From the NCBI GenBank assembly GCA_009778275.1, contig WRKC01000097.1, positions 1-18,303 of the forward strand: a stretch of 18,303 bases of DNA, in the 5' to 3' direction. The DNA comes from Methanomassiliicoccaceae archaeon. GTDB taxonomy: Archaea; Thermoplasmatota; Thermoplasmata; Methanomassiliicoccales; Methanomethylophilaceae. Shown here piece by piece: positions 1-7,269 of the stretch. The notes under the pieces were generated by a model. It did not search any database. It was given only the letters and a program-made list of their open reading frames with translations, and was not told where the DNA came from. The translations under genes were made by a program, and so were the position numbers. Each line of letters starts with the position of its first letter. Within the stretch, counting starts at the first letter, position 1.

Positions 1-248
1 TGTATAAGGTCATAATGGATTCCATGACAAAAAAGGAAAAGGACGAACCCAGTCTGATAAAGGGAAAGCGCATAGAAAGGATAGCTTTCGGCGCGGGTGT
101 CTCACCCCAAGAGGTCAGGGGGCTGCTCAAACAGTACAATCAAAGCAAGAAGATGATAGGCTCCATGAGCAAGGACCGTAAAGTGCGCAAACAAATGATG
201 AAGCAGATGGGCAAGATGGATTTGGACGGTCTGCAGGACCTGCAGTGA
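1..248 (+). CDS. srp54: Signal recognition particle protein SRP54, C-terminal M domain (5' truncated by window edge)
   Basis: Only the last ~81 residues are present; the reading frame is open to the window edge (first full codon at 3). SRP54 is the GTPase of the signal recognition particle; its methionine-rich M domain binds signal peptides and SRP RNA helix 8. Visible here are the family-typical 'IMDSMTKKE' segment, the RNA-binding helix-turn-helix ('KRIERIAFGAGVSPQEV') and a Met/Lys-rich tail (MMKQMGKMD). The usual motif is SR-x-x-RIA-x-GSG; this protein has KR-x-x-RIA-x-GAG, so two commonly conserved serines are replaced. trmY follows after 4 nt, so the two are probably co-transcribed. The SRP RNA lies about 16 kb away. 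Identification is confident; the effect of the substitutions is unknown. Confidence 0.95.
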   Translation, partial: YKVIMDSMTKKEKDEPSLIKGKRIERIAFGAGVSPQEVRGLLKQYNQSKKMIGSMSKDRKVRKQMMKQMGKMDLDGLQDLQ

Positions 249-252
249 TCGG

Positions 253-843
253 ATGAGATATTTTGTGATCGTCGGTCATAAGGCGTCAACAACCGGGAAC
301 TTCAAACTCGATGACATCTCCGGCGGCGCCGGAAGGTTGGATATCCTTATCAGATGCGTGAATTCGGCGTTCTTCCTGAGCCATAATGTAAGGCGCGATA
401 CCGAATTGTACCTTGTCCTGCAGGGAGGCGACGACCCGCCCAAGACGGTCAGATTCTCAGGGGCGGAACTGAGATATTTGAATCCTGACGAAAGAAGCAC
501 CTCATCTCTGATCAGGAACGCGCTCCTGAAAAAGATAGACGAGGAGGAAAAAAAGTCCTCTCCCGGGATATACGTCTCGAGGATGTCCTTCGGGGATGTG
601 GTGAAGATGCTTTCGGAAAGGGGAAAGATCATCTATCTGAAAGAGGACGGGGAGGACATAAGAGGCACCGAGATACGGGAGGATCCGGTCTTTGTGATGA
701 GCGACAACAGGGACCTTACTGAGGACGAGGAACTTATCCTGTCGGGATACGGTCCGGAGAAGGTGTCCCTCGGACCTTACAGTCTCCACGCCGACCATTG
801 CATGATCATCGTCCACAATGAATTGGACAGAAACACCCACTGA
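253..843 (+). CDS. trmY: tRNA (pseudouridine(54)-N(1))-methyltransferase TrmY
   Basis: 196-residue SPOUT-class methyltransferase of the TrmY (former DUF358) family, which methylates N1 of pseudouridine 54 in the archaeal tRNA T-loop using S-adenosylmethionine. Family-typical features: the N-terminal MRYFVIVGHKA strand; the 'SGGAGRLDILIRCVNSAFFL' stretch (residues 23-42); a central 'RNALLKKI' helix; and the C-terminal trefoil-knot region around 173-192 ending in HADHCMIIVHNELDR. Length matches the usual ~195-200 residues. The ATG is 4 nt after the srp54 stop, with no clear Shine-Dalgarno sequence, which suggests translational coupling. It is followed by a separate TATA-like element, so the srp54-trmY unit probably ends here. 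Confidence 0.93.
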   Translation: MRYFVIVGHKASTTGNFKLDDISGGAGRLDILIRCVNSAFFLSHNVRRDTELYLVLQGGDDPPKTVRFSGAELRYLNPDERSTSSLIRNALLKKIDEEEKKSSPGIYVSRMSFGDVVKMLSERGKIIYLKEDGEDIRGTEIREDPVFVMSDNRDLTEDEELILSGYGPEKVSLGPYSLHADHCMIIVHNELDRNTH

Positions 844-845
844 AC

Positions 846-853
846 CTTTTTAT
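846..853 (+). promoter_or_regulatory. TATA-like promoter element for the zinc-ribbon/coaD-DUF84 unit
   Basis: CTTTTTAT at 846-853 lies ~26 nt upstream of the ATG at 876. That spacing would give a leaderless or nearly leaderless transcript. Confidence 0.5.
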
Positions 854-875
854 GCCGAACAAACAATAACGTGAT

Positions 876-1088
876 ATGGCAGACCAACCGGAAAGGATAC
901 CCCAGCACAGACACTGTCGCAATTGCGGCAAGGCCTTCACAGGCGATGGAGAGTTCTGCGGCGAGGAGTGCAGGGGCTCTGCGGGCGCCGATGCGAAGAA
1001 AAAAATAAGGAGGCTTCTCTTGATCTGGTTGGTGATCGTCGGTGCAACAGCGGTCGTTGCCGTGATCTTTTACATGAACAAGGGATGA
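876..1088 (+). CDS. Small zinc-ribbon single-pass membrane protein (DUF2116-like)
   Basis: 70-residue protein with an N-terminal treble-clef-like zinc ribbon (C14-x2-C17 ... C28-x3-C32, 'HCRNCGKAF' then 'FCGEECR'), a Lys/Arg stretch (41-46) and one hydrophobic helix (about 47-66) ending in a short basic tail. This architecture matches the archaeal DUF2116 family. The basic residues before the helix suggest that the zinc ribbon is cytoplasmic. The ATG is about 26 nt after a TATA-like sequence, and the coaD-DUF84 gene follows 20 nt after its stop, so the two probably share a transcript. Family function is unknown; I do not assign one. Confidence 0.8.
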   Translation: MADQPERIPQHRHCRNCGKAFTGDGEFCGEECRGSAGADAKKKIRRLLLIWLVIVGATAVVAVIFYMNKG

Positions 1089-1108
1089 TCGAGTAATGGT
1101 GATGCCTA

Positions 1109-2047
1109 ATGATCTCGATAGTGGCCGGTACCTTTGACATCCTGCATGACGGCCACAAACGGCTGATCGAGAAAGCCTTTGAGGTCGGGAACGAGGTGTT
1201 CGTAGGTCTGACCACGGACGAGATGGCATCTGATAAAAGGAAGGATCTCACCCCTTTCTATTTGAGAAAAAAAGAATTGGAGTCCTTCCTGAGAAAGATG
1301 GACAAACCCTGGGAGATAGTTGAGATAAACGACATCTACGGGCCGAGAGAAAAGATGGATGCCGCAGATATCATCATAGTTTCCGACGAGACGGTGAAGA
1401 ACGCCGAAGAGGTGAATCGCGAGCGCGGTTTCAGAGGGATCAGGCCGCTGGAGGTCGTCATGATCCCGATGGTCGAGGCGTATAACGGCGTGAGGATAAG
1501 CTCCACCGGAATAATAAACGGCGAATATTCCAGGGACGGGAGCGGTGATGTGAAAAGGATAGGGGTCGGGTCCACCAACAGGGTCAAGGTAGAGGCCGTC
1601 AGAACGGTCATGGAGAGGATATTCGGCAGCGTGATCATAATCCCGGTCGAAGCGGAGAGCGGGGTCCCGCCACAGCCAATGGAACTTGAGACCCGTACCG
1701 GCGCCATTAACCGCGCAGTCGCCGCGCTCGGCGGCAACGATCTTTCTGTGGGGATAGAGGCGGGGATCTTCCCCACCGATGACGGTTTCTACGATTTCCA
1801 ATACTGTGCGGTGTTGGACAGGGAAGGGAGAATGACGATAGGTATAGGTCCGGGGTTCAGATATCCGGACGAGGTCTCCGCGCTTGTATCGGACGGTATG
1901 ACGGTCGGAGAGGCCATGCACAAGCTCTACGGGGATCCCGACATAGGAAAGAAACAAGGGGCGGTGGGGATGCTCAGTAAGGGACTGTTAGACAGAAAGT
2001 CCCTGACGGAGCAATCAGTGATCTCGGCAATGATACCGCGCATGTAA
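1109..2047 (+). CDS. coaD: Bifunctional pantetheine-phosphate adenylyltransferase (archaeal CoaD) / DUF84 inosine-xanthosine triphosphatase
   Basis: 312-residue two-domain protein. Residues 1-145 form an archaeal PPAT, which transfers AMP from ATP to 4'-phosphopantetheine to give dephospho-CoA. The nucleotidyltransferase motif GTFDILHDGH (7-16, HxGH) and the second motif ISST (130-133) are intact. Residues ~150-312 form a DUF84/YjjX-type phosphatase of non-canonical (inosine/xanthosine) NTPs, with GSTNRVKVEAV (154-164), SGVPPQPMELETRTGAINRA (184-203), VGIEAGI (214-220) and a typical C-terminal GAVGMLSKGLLDR segment. The two domains are in one frame with no stop between them; a short linker (SRDGSGDVKR) joins them. 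GGTGAT just upstream of the ATG is a possible RBS. The gene converges on bcp with only 9 nt between stops. Both activities are inferred from motifs. Confidence 0.9.
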   Translation: MISIVAGTFDILHDGHKRLIEKAFEVGNEVFVGLTTDEMASDKRKDLTPFYLRKKELESFLRKMDKPWEIVEINDIYGPREKMDAADIIIVSDETVKNAEEVNRERGFRGIRPLEVVMIPMVEAYNGVRISSTGIINGEYSRDGSGDVKRIGVGSTNRVKVEAVRTVMERIFGSVIIIPVEAESGVPPQPMELETRTGAINRAVAALGGNDLSVGIEAGIFPTDDGFYDFQYCAVLDREGRMTIGIGPGFRYPDEVSALVSDGMTVGEAMHKLYGDPDIGKKQGAVGMLSKGLLDRKSLTEQSVISAMIPRM

Positions 2048-2056
2048 GAACGGGGT

Positions 2057-2527
2057 TCATTGGGTCTTCGTCAGAAGTATCGCTTTCTCAAGTACCTTTT
2101 CAGCATGCCCGTCGACCTTCACTCCTTTCCATGCGGCTTCGATCATGCCTTCCCGTCCGACGATGAAAGTCGATCTTATAGTTCCCTGAACCTCTTTTCC
2201 GTACATCATCTTCGTGCCCCAAACTCCCACCCTTTCTAAAAGGTCATGCTCAGGGTCGCTCAGAAGTTTCACCTTGAGCGAATTCTTTTCCTTGAATTTA
2301 TGATGAGATGTGAAGGAGTCCTTGCTCACGCCGATGACGGGGATGTTCCTCAGCATGAATTTCGGGTAGAGCGAAGAGAAGTCCAACGCTTCCTTTGTGC
2401 ATCCGGAGGTCCCATCCTTAGGATAGAAATAGATGACGTATCTGATGTGTTCCAAGGCCCTGCTGTCGAATTCTTCGCCGTTCTCGTCCATGAGAACGAA
2501 CTGCGGAAATCTATCCCCTACGTTCAT
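2057..2527 (-). CDS. bcp: Peroxiredoxin, Bcp/PrxQ family (single-cysteine)
   Basis: 156-residue thioredoxin-fold peroxiredoxin that reduces hydrogen and alkyl peroxides in the cytoplasm. The PxxxTxxC motif is PKDGTSGC (residues 36-43), making C43 the peroxidatic cysteine. The common PrxQ resolving cysteine five residues on is absent: the segment reads CTKEALDF, and the protein has no other cysteine. It should therefore act as a 1-Cys enzyme that needs an external thiol or protein reductant. Other family signs are VGDRFPQF at the N-terminus, 'VIGVSKDS' and 'RSTFIVGREG'. It is the last gene of hmgA-pheT-bcp, starting 4 nt after the pheT stop. Confidence 0.92.
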   Translation of the reverse strand: MNVGDRFPQFVLMDENGEEFDSRALEHIRYVIYFYPKDGTSGCTKEALDFSSLYPKFMLRNIPVIGVSKDSFTSHHKFKEKNSLKVKLLSDPEHDLLERVGVWGTKMMYGKEVQGTIRSTFIVGREGMIEAAWKGVKVDGHAEKVLEKAILLTKTQ

Positions 2528-2531
2528 GTTA

Positions 2532-4187
2532 TCAGAACAGGCTCCCCGCTTTTTCGTCGATCACAGGGGACAGGTCGATCTCGAACATCATCACCGGGTG
2601 GGTCATCTCATAGTCGATTATCACCTTAGGGGACACTTCGCCGAAGAAACCTATGTTCTCTCCGTTCAAAGAAACAAAGGCTCCCCTTCCTTCGATGAAT
2701 GTCCTGTATCCGCACGGGGATATCTTGTACCCTATGGCCATCTCCCTCGCCGCGGCCTCAGTGATGGATTTTATCTCGGTGAAGGATGTTCTCGAAGAAG
2801 CGACCATCCCGCACAGATGAGGGACCGTCCTGTGCTCGTCAGAAACGAACCCAATCTCGAATATCCTTTGAGGAAGGTCCCTGTGCTTATTGTGTCTGAG
2901 TATCCTCATGAGGCTGGGCATAAGATATGATCTCAGGCAAGTATGGTCCTCCGTTATCGGGTTGGTTATGATCGTGGAGACCTTTACCGGAAGGCCAGAC
3001 CTCTCGAACTCATCCTTTTGGTTGCTGAGTGTCAGGGTGGTGACCTCGGTAAAACCCAGACCTATCATGGCATCTTTCATCTTATCTGAGAATGAAGTAA
3101 CCGGTCCCGATTCTCCGAGCGTCTGCTGCGACCTGTAATTTCCGCCGAAGCGTTCGAAACCGTAGCCTATGGCAACGTCCTCGAAAATATCGGTCTTGTG
3201 CATGATATCAAGCCTTGTGGAAGGGATCAGCACAATCACTTCATCGTCTTTGACGGAAGCGGACATGCCCATCCTTTCGATGGCCTCTTTCACATCTTTC
3301 CCGGACAGGTCCACGCCGAGGAACCCGCTGCATTCTTTAAGGGATACAGAGGACCGCGTTCCGCTAAGGTCCGGCGAACGGTCCGAACTGCCGTTCACCA
3401 TCTTTACGCTGCATATTCTCCCCCCGCGCTCCACCAAGGCGGTCGTGACGATGTCCAGCGCACCCTTCACCGCTTTTTGGTCGTTGCCGGTGACATCAAT
3501 GAAGATATTCTTTGTTTCCACCGTAACGGTGGTGAGAGAACCGTTTATTATCGGCGGGAAAGACAGAACATCGCCGTTCTTGTCAAAGATGATGGGATAC
3601 TTTTCTTTTCCGTTGAGCAGGTGAGCGTATTCCACCCCCTTTTCATGAGAGACGAGTATCCTTTCCAGACTCATTTTTTCTGTTTTGTTCAAGGGTACGA
3701 ACGATACCTCGTCCGGCCTTACGGCCGTGTATCTGAAGGGAGGCTTGACCTTGTCAAGATCATGCACGCCGATGGCGATCTTGTTCCGCTTTCTGCCGAT
3801 CGTTATGTGGAGCTTCTCTTGGAGCTCCATCAGCGATCTGATCAGGTCGTCGGTCACGACGATATCTTTTATAACTGCGCAAGCGAAGCACGGCCTTACG
3901 TCAAGAACGGGGCTCTCTATCTCCGCTATAATATCGGAATCCTCTACCGCATACCCTTTCAGCCCGGGTTCGATATCGAGGAAAGCGCGAAGGGCCCTTG
4001 CGATCCCCTCCACCGAATAAAGGTCCGGCCGGTCGGGGAAGAACTCAACGGACATATCTTCCGTGAAGCTTTCCGCCTGATGCATGTCGGCACCGATGAG
4101 CGGTATCCGCTCTGCTAGTACTTCCGGCGGAACCTCCTTCCCAATAAGGGAACACAGGTCACTGTATCTGAAATTGATGACAGGCAT
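2532..4187 (-). CDS. pheT: Phenylalanyl-tRNA synthetase beta subunit
   Basis: 551-residue archaeal/eukaryotic-type PheRS beta subunit, which pairs with the alpha subunit (PheS, not in this window) to charge tRNA-Phe. The B3/B4 editing region is at ~95-220 (IAIGVHDLDKV, then FDKNGDVLSFPPIING). The B5 domain is at ~275-345, with IPSTRLDIMHKTDIFEDVA and IGYGFERFGGNYR. A catalytic-like core follows to the C-terminus (NPITEDHTCLRSYLMPSLM; FEIGFV; GEVSPKVI). I chose the start MPVINFRYSDL, 4 nt after the hmgA stop; the frame stays open a further 27 residues upstream but inside hmgA, and that extension has no family resemblance. It sits between hmgA and bcp in a tight operon. Confidence 0.96.
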   Translation of the reverse strand: MPVINFRYSDLCSLIGKEVPPEVLAERIPLIGADMHQAESFTEDMSVEFFPDRPDLYSVEGIARALRAFLDIEPGLKGYAVEDSDIIAEIESPVLDVRPCFACAVIKDIVVTDDLIRSLMELQEKLHITIGRKRNKIAIGVHDLDKVKPPFRYTAVRPDEVSFVPLNKTEKMSLERILVSHEKGVEYAHLLNGKEKYPIIFDKNGDVLSFPPIINGSLTTVTVETKNIFIDVTGNDQKAVKGALDIVTTALVERGGRICSVKMVNGSSDRSPDLSGTRSSVSLKECSGFLGVDLSGKDVKEAIERMGMSASVKDDEVIVLIPSTRLDIMHKTDIFEDVAIGYGFERFGGNYRSQQTLGESGPVTSFSDKMKDAMIGLGFTEVTTLTLSNQKDEFERSGLPVKVSTIITNPITEDHTCLRSYLMPSLMRILRHNKHRDLPQRIFEIGFVSDEHRTVPHLCGMVASSRTSFTEIKSITEAAAREMAIGYKISPCGYRTFIEGRGAFVSLNGENIGFFGEVSPKVIIDYEMTHPVMMFEIDLSPVIDEKAGSLF

Positions 4188-4191
4188 GTTC

Positions 4192-5346
4192 TCAGCGTCC
4201 GAGCTCCTTGTGTGCTTTCCCGAGATGGCCTGCCGCTTGCGCCGAAATCGTGGAAAGCTCTCCTGCAAGAACGGTTGCCGCGACGATCTCTGCGAGCTTC
4301 AAAGCCTTTTTTTCTCCGAGGCAGCCTATCATATCCAGTGCCTCCGATTGAGAAGGCAGTCTGGTTCCTCCGCCCACTGTCCCGACCTCCACGGTCGGCA
4401 TTCTGACAGCGATGTACAGGTCCCCGCCTATATCCTCGCACATGGTGGTGGTCATGCTTCCGCTGACCACCTGTGCCGGGTCCTGCCCGGTCGCGATGTA
4501 TAACGCCACTATCATATTTGCGGCGTGGGCGTTAGCTCCGAGCGTCACGGAAAGGGAACTTCCGAGGAGATTTTTTCTTATGTGGGTCTCCACGATCGAC
4601 TCTGTCGATGTATGGAGCCTGCTCTCTACCACTTCTTTGGGAATGAGGGCCTCGGCCATGACGGACTTCCCGCGCCCTCTGATCATGTTGATAGCCGCGG
4701 CTTTCTTGTCGCTGCACATATTCCCGGATACGGAGACCATTATTGCGCCCGTTCCCTCCTCTATCTTTTTGCAGACGGCCTCCGTGGCGATGGTCGCCAT
4801 GTTCATGCCCATCGCATCCCCCGTCCCATAGGTAAATCGGACAAAGAGATTCCTTCCGGCAGGGAATGATTCTATTGATGCGAGCTTTCCGTGGTTGGTG
4901 GTGGTGTCGACGATCGATGAAAGTAGTTCTCTGTTGCCTTCGATCCACTCCATTACCTTTACGCAGTGGTCAATGCCGTCGGTTCTGAATACCGGGGCTC
5001 TCGTCATCCCGTCCAGGAACACCTTTGCCCTGACGCCGCCACCGTCATTGATAACGGACATCCCTCTGGAAATTGATGCCACCAGCGCCCCTTCCGTGGT
5101 CGCAAGGGGGATAATGAACTCTCCCTTCGCATTGTCCCCGTTGATAATAACGGGGCCGGCGAACCCAAGGGGTATCTGCGTAGCACCTATCATGTTCTCT
5201 ATGTTCTTGGAAGCCCTTTCGGAATCAAAACAGTACTTAGATATATTTTCAAGGCGGGCACCGGTGAATTTCTCAACGGCCTTGCGCCTTTCGTCCACGT
5301 CGGAATGAGAATACCCCCTGTTCTTCAGGCCCTTTTTTTCTTCCAT
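4192..5346 (-). CDS. hmgA: 3-hydroxy-3-methylglutaryl-CoA reductase (class I)
   Basis: 384-residue HMG-CoA reductase, the NADPH-dependent enzyme making mevalonate for archaeal isoprenoid lipids. Class I motifs are complete: ENMIGATQIPLGFAGP (50-65), TTEGALVAS (83-91, catalytic E85), DAMGMNM (177-183), GNMCSDKKAAAIN (208-220, catalytic K214), GQDPAQ (287-292, catalytic D289), VGTVGGGTRLPSQ (321-333) and GHLGKAH (373-379, catalytic H379). It lacks the N-terminal membrane domain of eukaryotic enzymes, as expected for archaea. It is the first gene of hmgA-pheT-bcp and is divergent from the membrane-protein gene at 5417, with a TATA-like element (minus-strand TTATAT, 5371-5376) ~25 nt upstream of the ATG. 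Confidence 0.97.
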   Translation of the reverse strand: MEEKKGLKNRGYSHSDVDERRKAVEKFTGARLENISKYCFDSERASKNIENMIGATQIPLGFAGPVIINGDNAKGEFIIPLATTEGALVASISRGMSVINDGGGVRAKVFLDGMTRAPVFRTDGIDHCVKVMEWIEGNRELLSSIVDTTTNHGKLASIESFPAGRNLFVRFTYGTGDAMGMNMATIATEAVCKKIEEGTGAIMVSVSGNMCSDKKAAAINMIRGRGKSVMAEALIPKEVVESRLHTSTESIVETHIRKNLLGSSLSVTLGANAHAANMIVALYIATGQDPAQVVSGSMTTTMCEDIGGDLYIAVRMPTVEVGTVGGGTRLPSQSEALDMIGCLGEKKALKLAEIVAATVLAGELSTISAQAAGHLGKAHKELGR

Positions 5347-5416
5347 GTCAGTACAAATGTCTTTGGAATAATATAACTATCGAACATTATAATACGGAGA
5401 CTGCATATCAAGAGGC
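5347..5416. promoter_or_regulatory. Divergent promoter region, hmgA operon / membrane-protein gene
   Basis: A 70-nt AT-rich gap between divergent starts. On the minus strand TTATAT (5371-5376) is placed for the hmgA ATG at 5346. On the plus strand CATTATAATAC (5384-5394) is placed for the ATG at 5417. Both spacings fit short-leader or leaderless transcripts. The two elements are only ~8 nt apart, so opposing pre-initiation complexes could interfere. Confidence 0.5.
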
Positions 5417-6544
5417 ATGGGCGGGACATCCGAAAGGATAAAACAGAAGGTGCCGAAACCGGTGTCCTATCTGAAAGCGGTCATTAGCTTTGACGAAGAG
5501 ACAAGGCATGATAAGCTCGACAAGCTCATAACGAAGGTGTTCCCGCCGTTCGTGATCGTTTGCTCCATATTATCGGTCTTTATCATAATGTATTCACAGA
5601 ACTATTCTTTCGCCGGAATAGTGTTCGGCATCTGTCTCGGTTTCGCGCTTGGATTCACCGCGCTGGGGGCGGCCTGCGTCTTCCTTTCGGACAGGGGCGT
5701 GATCCCCGGAAAGTACATCATACCGGTGGTGGCGGTCGCCCCGGCACTGGTAACGATCCTTCTGTACAGCATAGGGTCCGATATAGGTTTCAACGACTTC
5801 ATCGTGAAGTATTTTGACATCTTCGGGGAAAAAACCAGTTTCGTATCTTTGCTCATAAGCATTTATTCCCTCACATTGATGATATTCTTTGTTGAATACG
5901 GCGTTGTGTCTGTCATCGTCGGATTTTTCAGAAGTTATTTCTACAGGGTGCTGAGGTCATTGGAACTTCCCGGGGAAAAAAGGAAGAACCGGATCCCCGA
6001 ATGGCTGTTCCAGATACCGGATATCATCGATGTGAGCTCGGTCGAGCTCGAACCGGATGTCGATGACGACAAGTTCAAAATCGAACTTTTCACCAACACC
6101 ACATTCAGCATTTTCCTGCTCGGCATCGTGATATGTTCGTATATCTTCATCAATCCGCTGTTCCTTCAGATAATGCCGTTCGAAGAGATGGTCCTCATAG
6201 GGGTGCTGCTGTCGCTCTTCATCTCTCCCCTGGTGATCCCGTGGAGCATAGTCAAGTCGATAGGTGCGAAGATAACGTCCGACGCCCCGAGGGACTTCTA
6301 TCTCTGGAAGGGCATGAGGGGAAGGCTGTACCAAGGATTCTTCGCGATCACTTTCTTCATGATGCTGCTGACGCTGTCCGTTTACATGGGGATGGATTTC
6401 TCCAGGATCGCAACGACGTATATCGGTTATGTCGCCTTCATGGGCATCATCTCAGCGATCACATCGTTCGTCTATGTGAACACATACTACAAAGGGTTCA
6501 AGAACGGCATCATAAAAAGTTACCTTCGATCCAAGGACCAGTGA
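5417..6544 (+). CDS. Uncharacterised polytopic membrane protein
   Basis: 375 residues; I do not recognise a family. Hydrophobic helices can be seen at about 43-60, 65-90, 100-119, 142-174 (long, probably two), 229-252, 257-279, 308-326 and 337-357, giving roughly eight or nine segments. There is a charged N-terminal region (1-40) and a loop of ~55 residues (176-228) with a basic half (GEKRKNR) and an acidic half (ELEPDVDDDKF). The layout loosely recalls archaeal TadC-like/type II secretion membrane proteins (helical bundles flanking a cytoplasmic loop), but no TadC signature or neighbouring TadA ATPase is seen, so I leave it unnamed. GAGG lies just upstream of the ATG. The TPR gene follows after 33 nt and may be co-transcribed. 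Confidence 0.8.
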   Translation: MGGTSERIKQKVPKPVSYLKAVISFDEETRHDKLDKLITKVFPPFVIVCSILSVFIIMYSQNYSFAGIVFGICLGFALGFTALGAACVFLSDRGVIPGKYIIPVVAVAPALVTILLYSIGSDIGFNDFIVKYFDIFGEKTSFVSLLISIYSLTLMIFFVEYGVVSVIVGFFRSYFYRVLRSLELPGEKRKNRIPEWLFQIPDIIDVSSVELEPDVDDDKFKIELFTNTTFSIFLLGIVICSYIFINPLFLQIMPFEEMVLIGVLLSLFISPLVIPWSIVKSIGAKITSDAPRDFYLWKGMRGRLYQGFFAITFFMMLLTLSVYMGMDFSRIATTYIGYVAFMGIISAITSFVYVNTYYKGFKNGIIKSYLRSKDQ

Positions 6545-6577
6545 GAACGTGATGCGGCAAGGCAGGAGACGAAGATC

Positions 6578-7198
6578 ATGAAGGACCCGGAATATGAAGC
6601 CATCTCCAAGGCAAAGAGGCAGGCGGAAAGCGGCAACCCGCAGGGTGCGGTCAAGACCCTGGAATCATTTTTGGAAACAGATCCGCACAATGTCAAAGCG
6701 AGGATGCAGCTGGCCAGGACCCTCATCTACGATGTAAAGGACATTGATACGGGTCTTCTGCAGATGGACATCGTTCTGGACCTTGAGCCGGACAACATCG
6801 AGGCAATGAAGGCCATGGTGACGGTTCTCGCCAAGCACAAGAAGAACAACAAAGAGACGTGCGACATATACGAAAAACTGCTGGGCCTATCCCCCGACGC
6901 AGACCTTTACAACGCATACGCCATCTTTCTCAGGATACAGATGACGGATTTCAAGAGATCCGGAGAATACTACGAAAAAGCCATCTCTGCCAACCCGAAG
7001 AGGCCCGAATATCATCAGAATTATGCGGTCCTTCTGCTTAAAGACCTTAAGGATTACAAAAAGGCCAAAGAAGAACTCGAGATACTGATGAGACTGGATC
7101 CGGGGAACGCTTCCGCGAAAAAGAACTACGACCTTCTCATGAAAAAGAAGTTCGACTCCGACGGGAACCTGAAGAAAAAGTCTTTACTGCACAGATGA
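6578..7198 (+). CDS. Tetratricopeptide repeat (TPR) protein
   Basis: 206-residue soluble protein made almost entirely of TPR-like helix pairs, with no signal peptide or membrane helix. Repeat-like units with the usual small/large alternation are at about 7-40 (QAESGNPQGAVKTLESFLET), 41-74, 76-107, 109-141 (YNAYAIFLRIQMTDFKRSGE) and 143-176 (YHQNYAVLLLKDLKDYKKAK), each closing with a D/NP turn. A basic tail (KKKFDSDGNLKKKS) ends it. Such proteins are protein-protein scaffolds; the partner is unknown. The adjacent membrane protein is a candidate by position only. AGGAG at 6564-6568 sets the ATG start. It ends 71 nt before the rubrerythrin ATG, which has its own promoter. Confidence 0.88.
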   Translation: MKDPEYEAISKAKRQAESGNPQGAVKTLESFLETDPHNVKARMQLARTLIYDVKDIDTGLLQMDIVLDLEPDNIEAMKAMVTVLAKHKKNNKETCDIYEKLLGLSPDADLYNAYAIFLRIQMTDFKRSGEYYEKAISANPKRPEYHQNYAVLLLKDLKDYKKAKEELEILMRLDPGNASAKKNYDLLMKKKFDSDGNLKKKSLLHR

Positions 7199-7230
7199 AC
7201 GAACTCTTTCTAAACGTACCAACAAAACTT

Positions 7231-7264
7231 CTTTTTATACGGAACCCCCTTTCCGCATGAGGTG
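7231..7264 (+). promoter_or_regulatory. Rubrerythrin promoter (TATA box) and ribosome binding site
   Basis: TATA-like CTTTTTATAC at 7231-7240 is followed by a strong Shine-Dalgarno GAGGTG at 7259-7264, 5 nt from the ATG at 7270. The TATA-to-RBS spacing leaves room for a short leader carrying the SD. Confidence 0.6.
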
Positions 7265-7269
7265 AATAA

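Noticed and set aside
231..245. Perfect inverted repeat CTGCAGG-A-CCTGCAG at the end of srp54
   Set aside because: It encodes the C-terminal LQDLQ repeat of SRP54, has only a one-base centre and no T-tract after it, so it is most likely a by-product of coding.
1106..1957. A 283-codon open frame on the minus strand
   Set aside because: Antisense to the coaD-DUF84 fusion, whose motifs are intact. Composition (His, Tyr, Arg, Pro-rich) is typical of a shadow frame.
3198..4118. A 306-codon open frame on the plus strand
   Set aside because: Entirely antisense to pheT, which has full-length family motifs. The antisense product has His/Arg/Asp-rich composition and no recognisable domain; it is a shadow of codon bias.
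4185..4268. Longer pheT start, 27 residues upstream
   Set aside because: The extension lies wholly inside the end of hmgA and does not resemble the PheT N-terminus; MPVINFRYSDL at 4187 fits and lies 4 nt after the hmgA stop.
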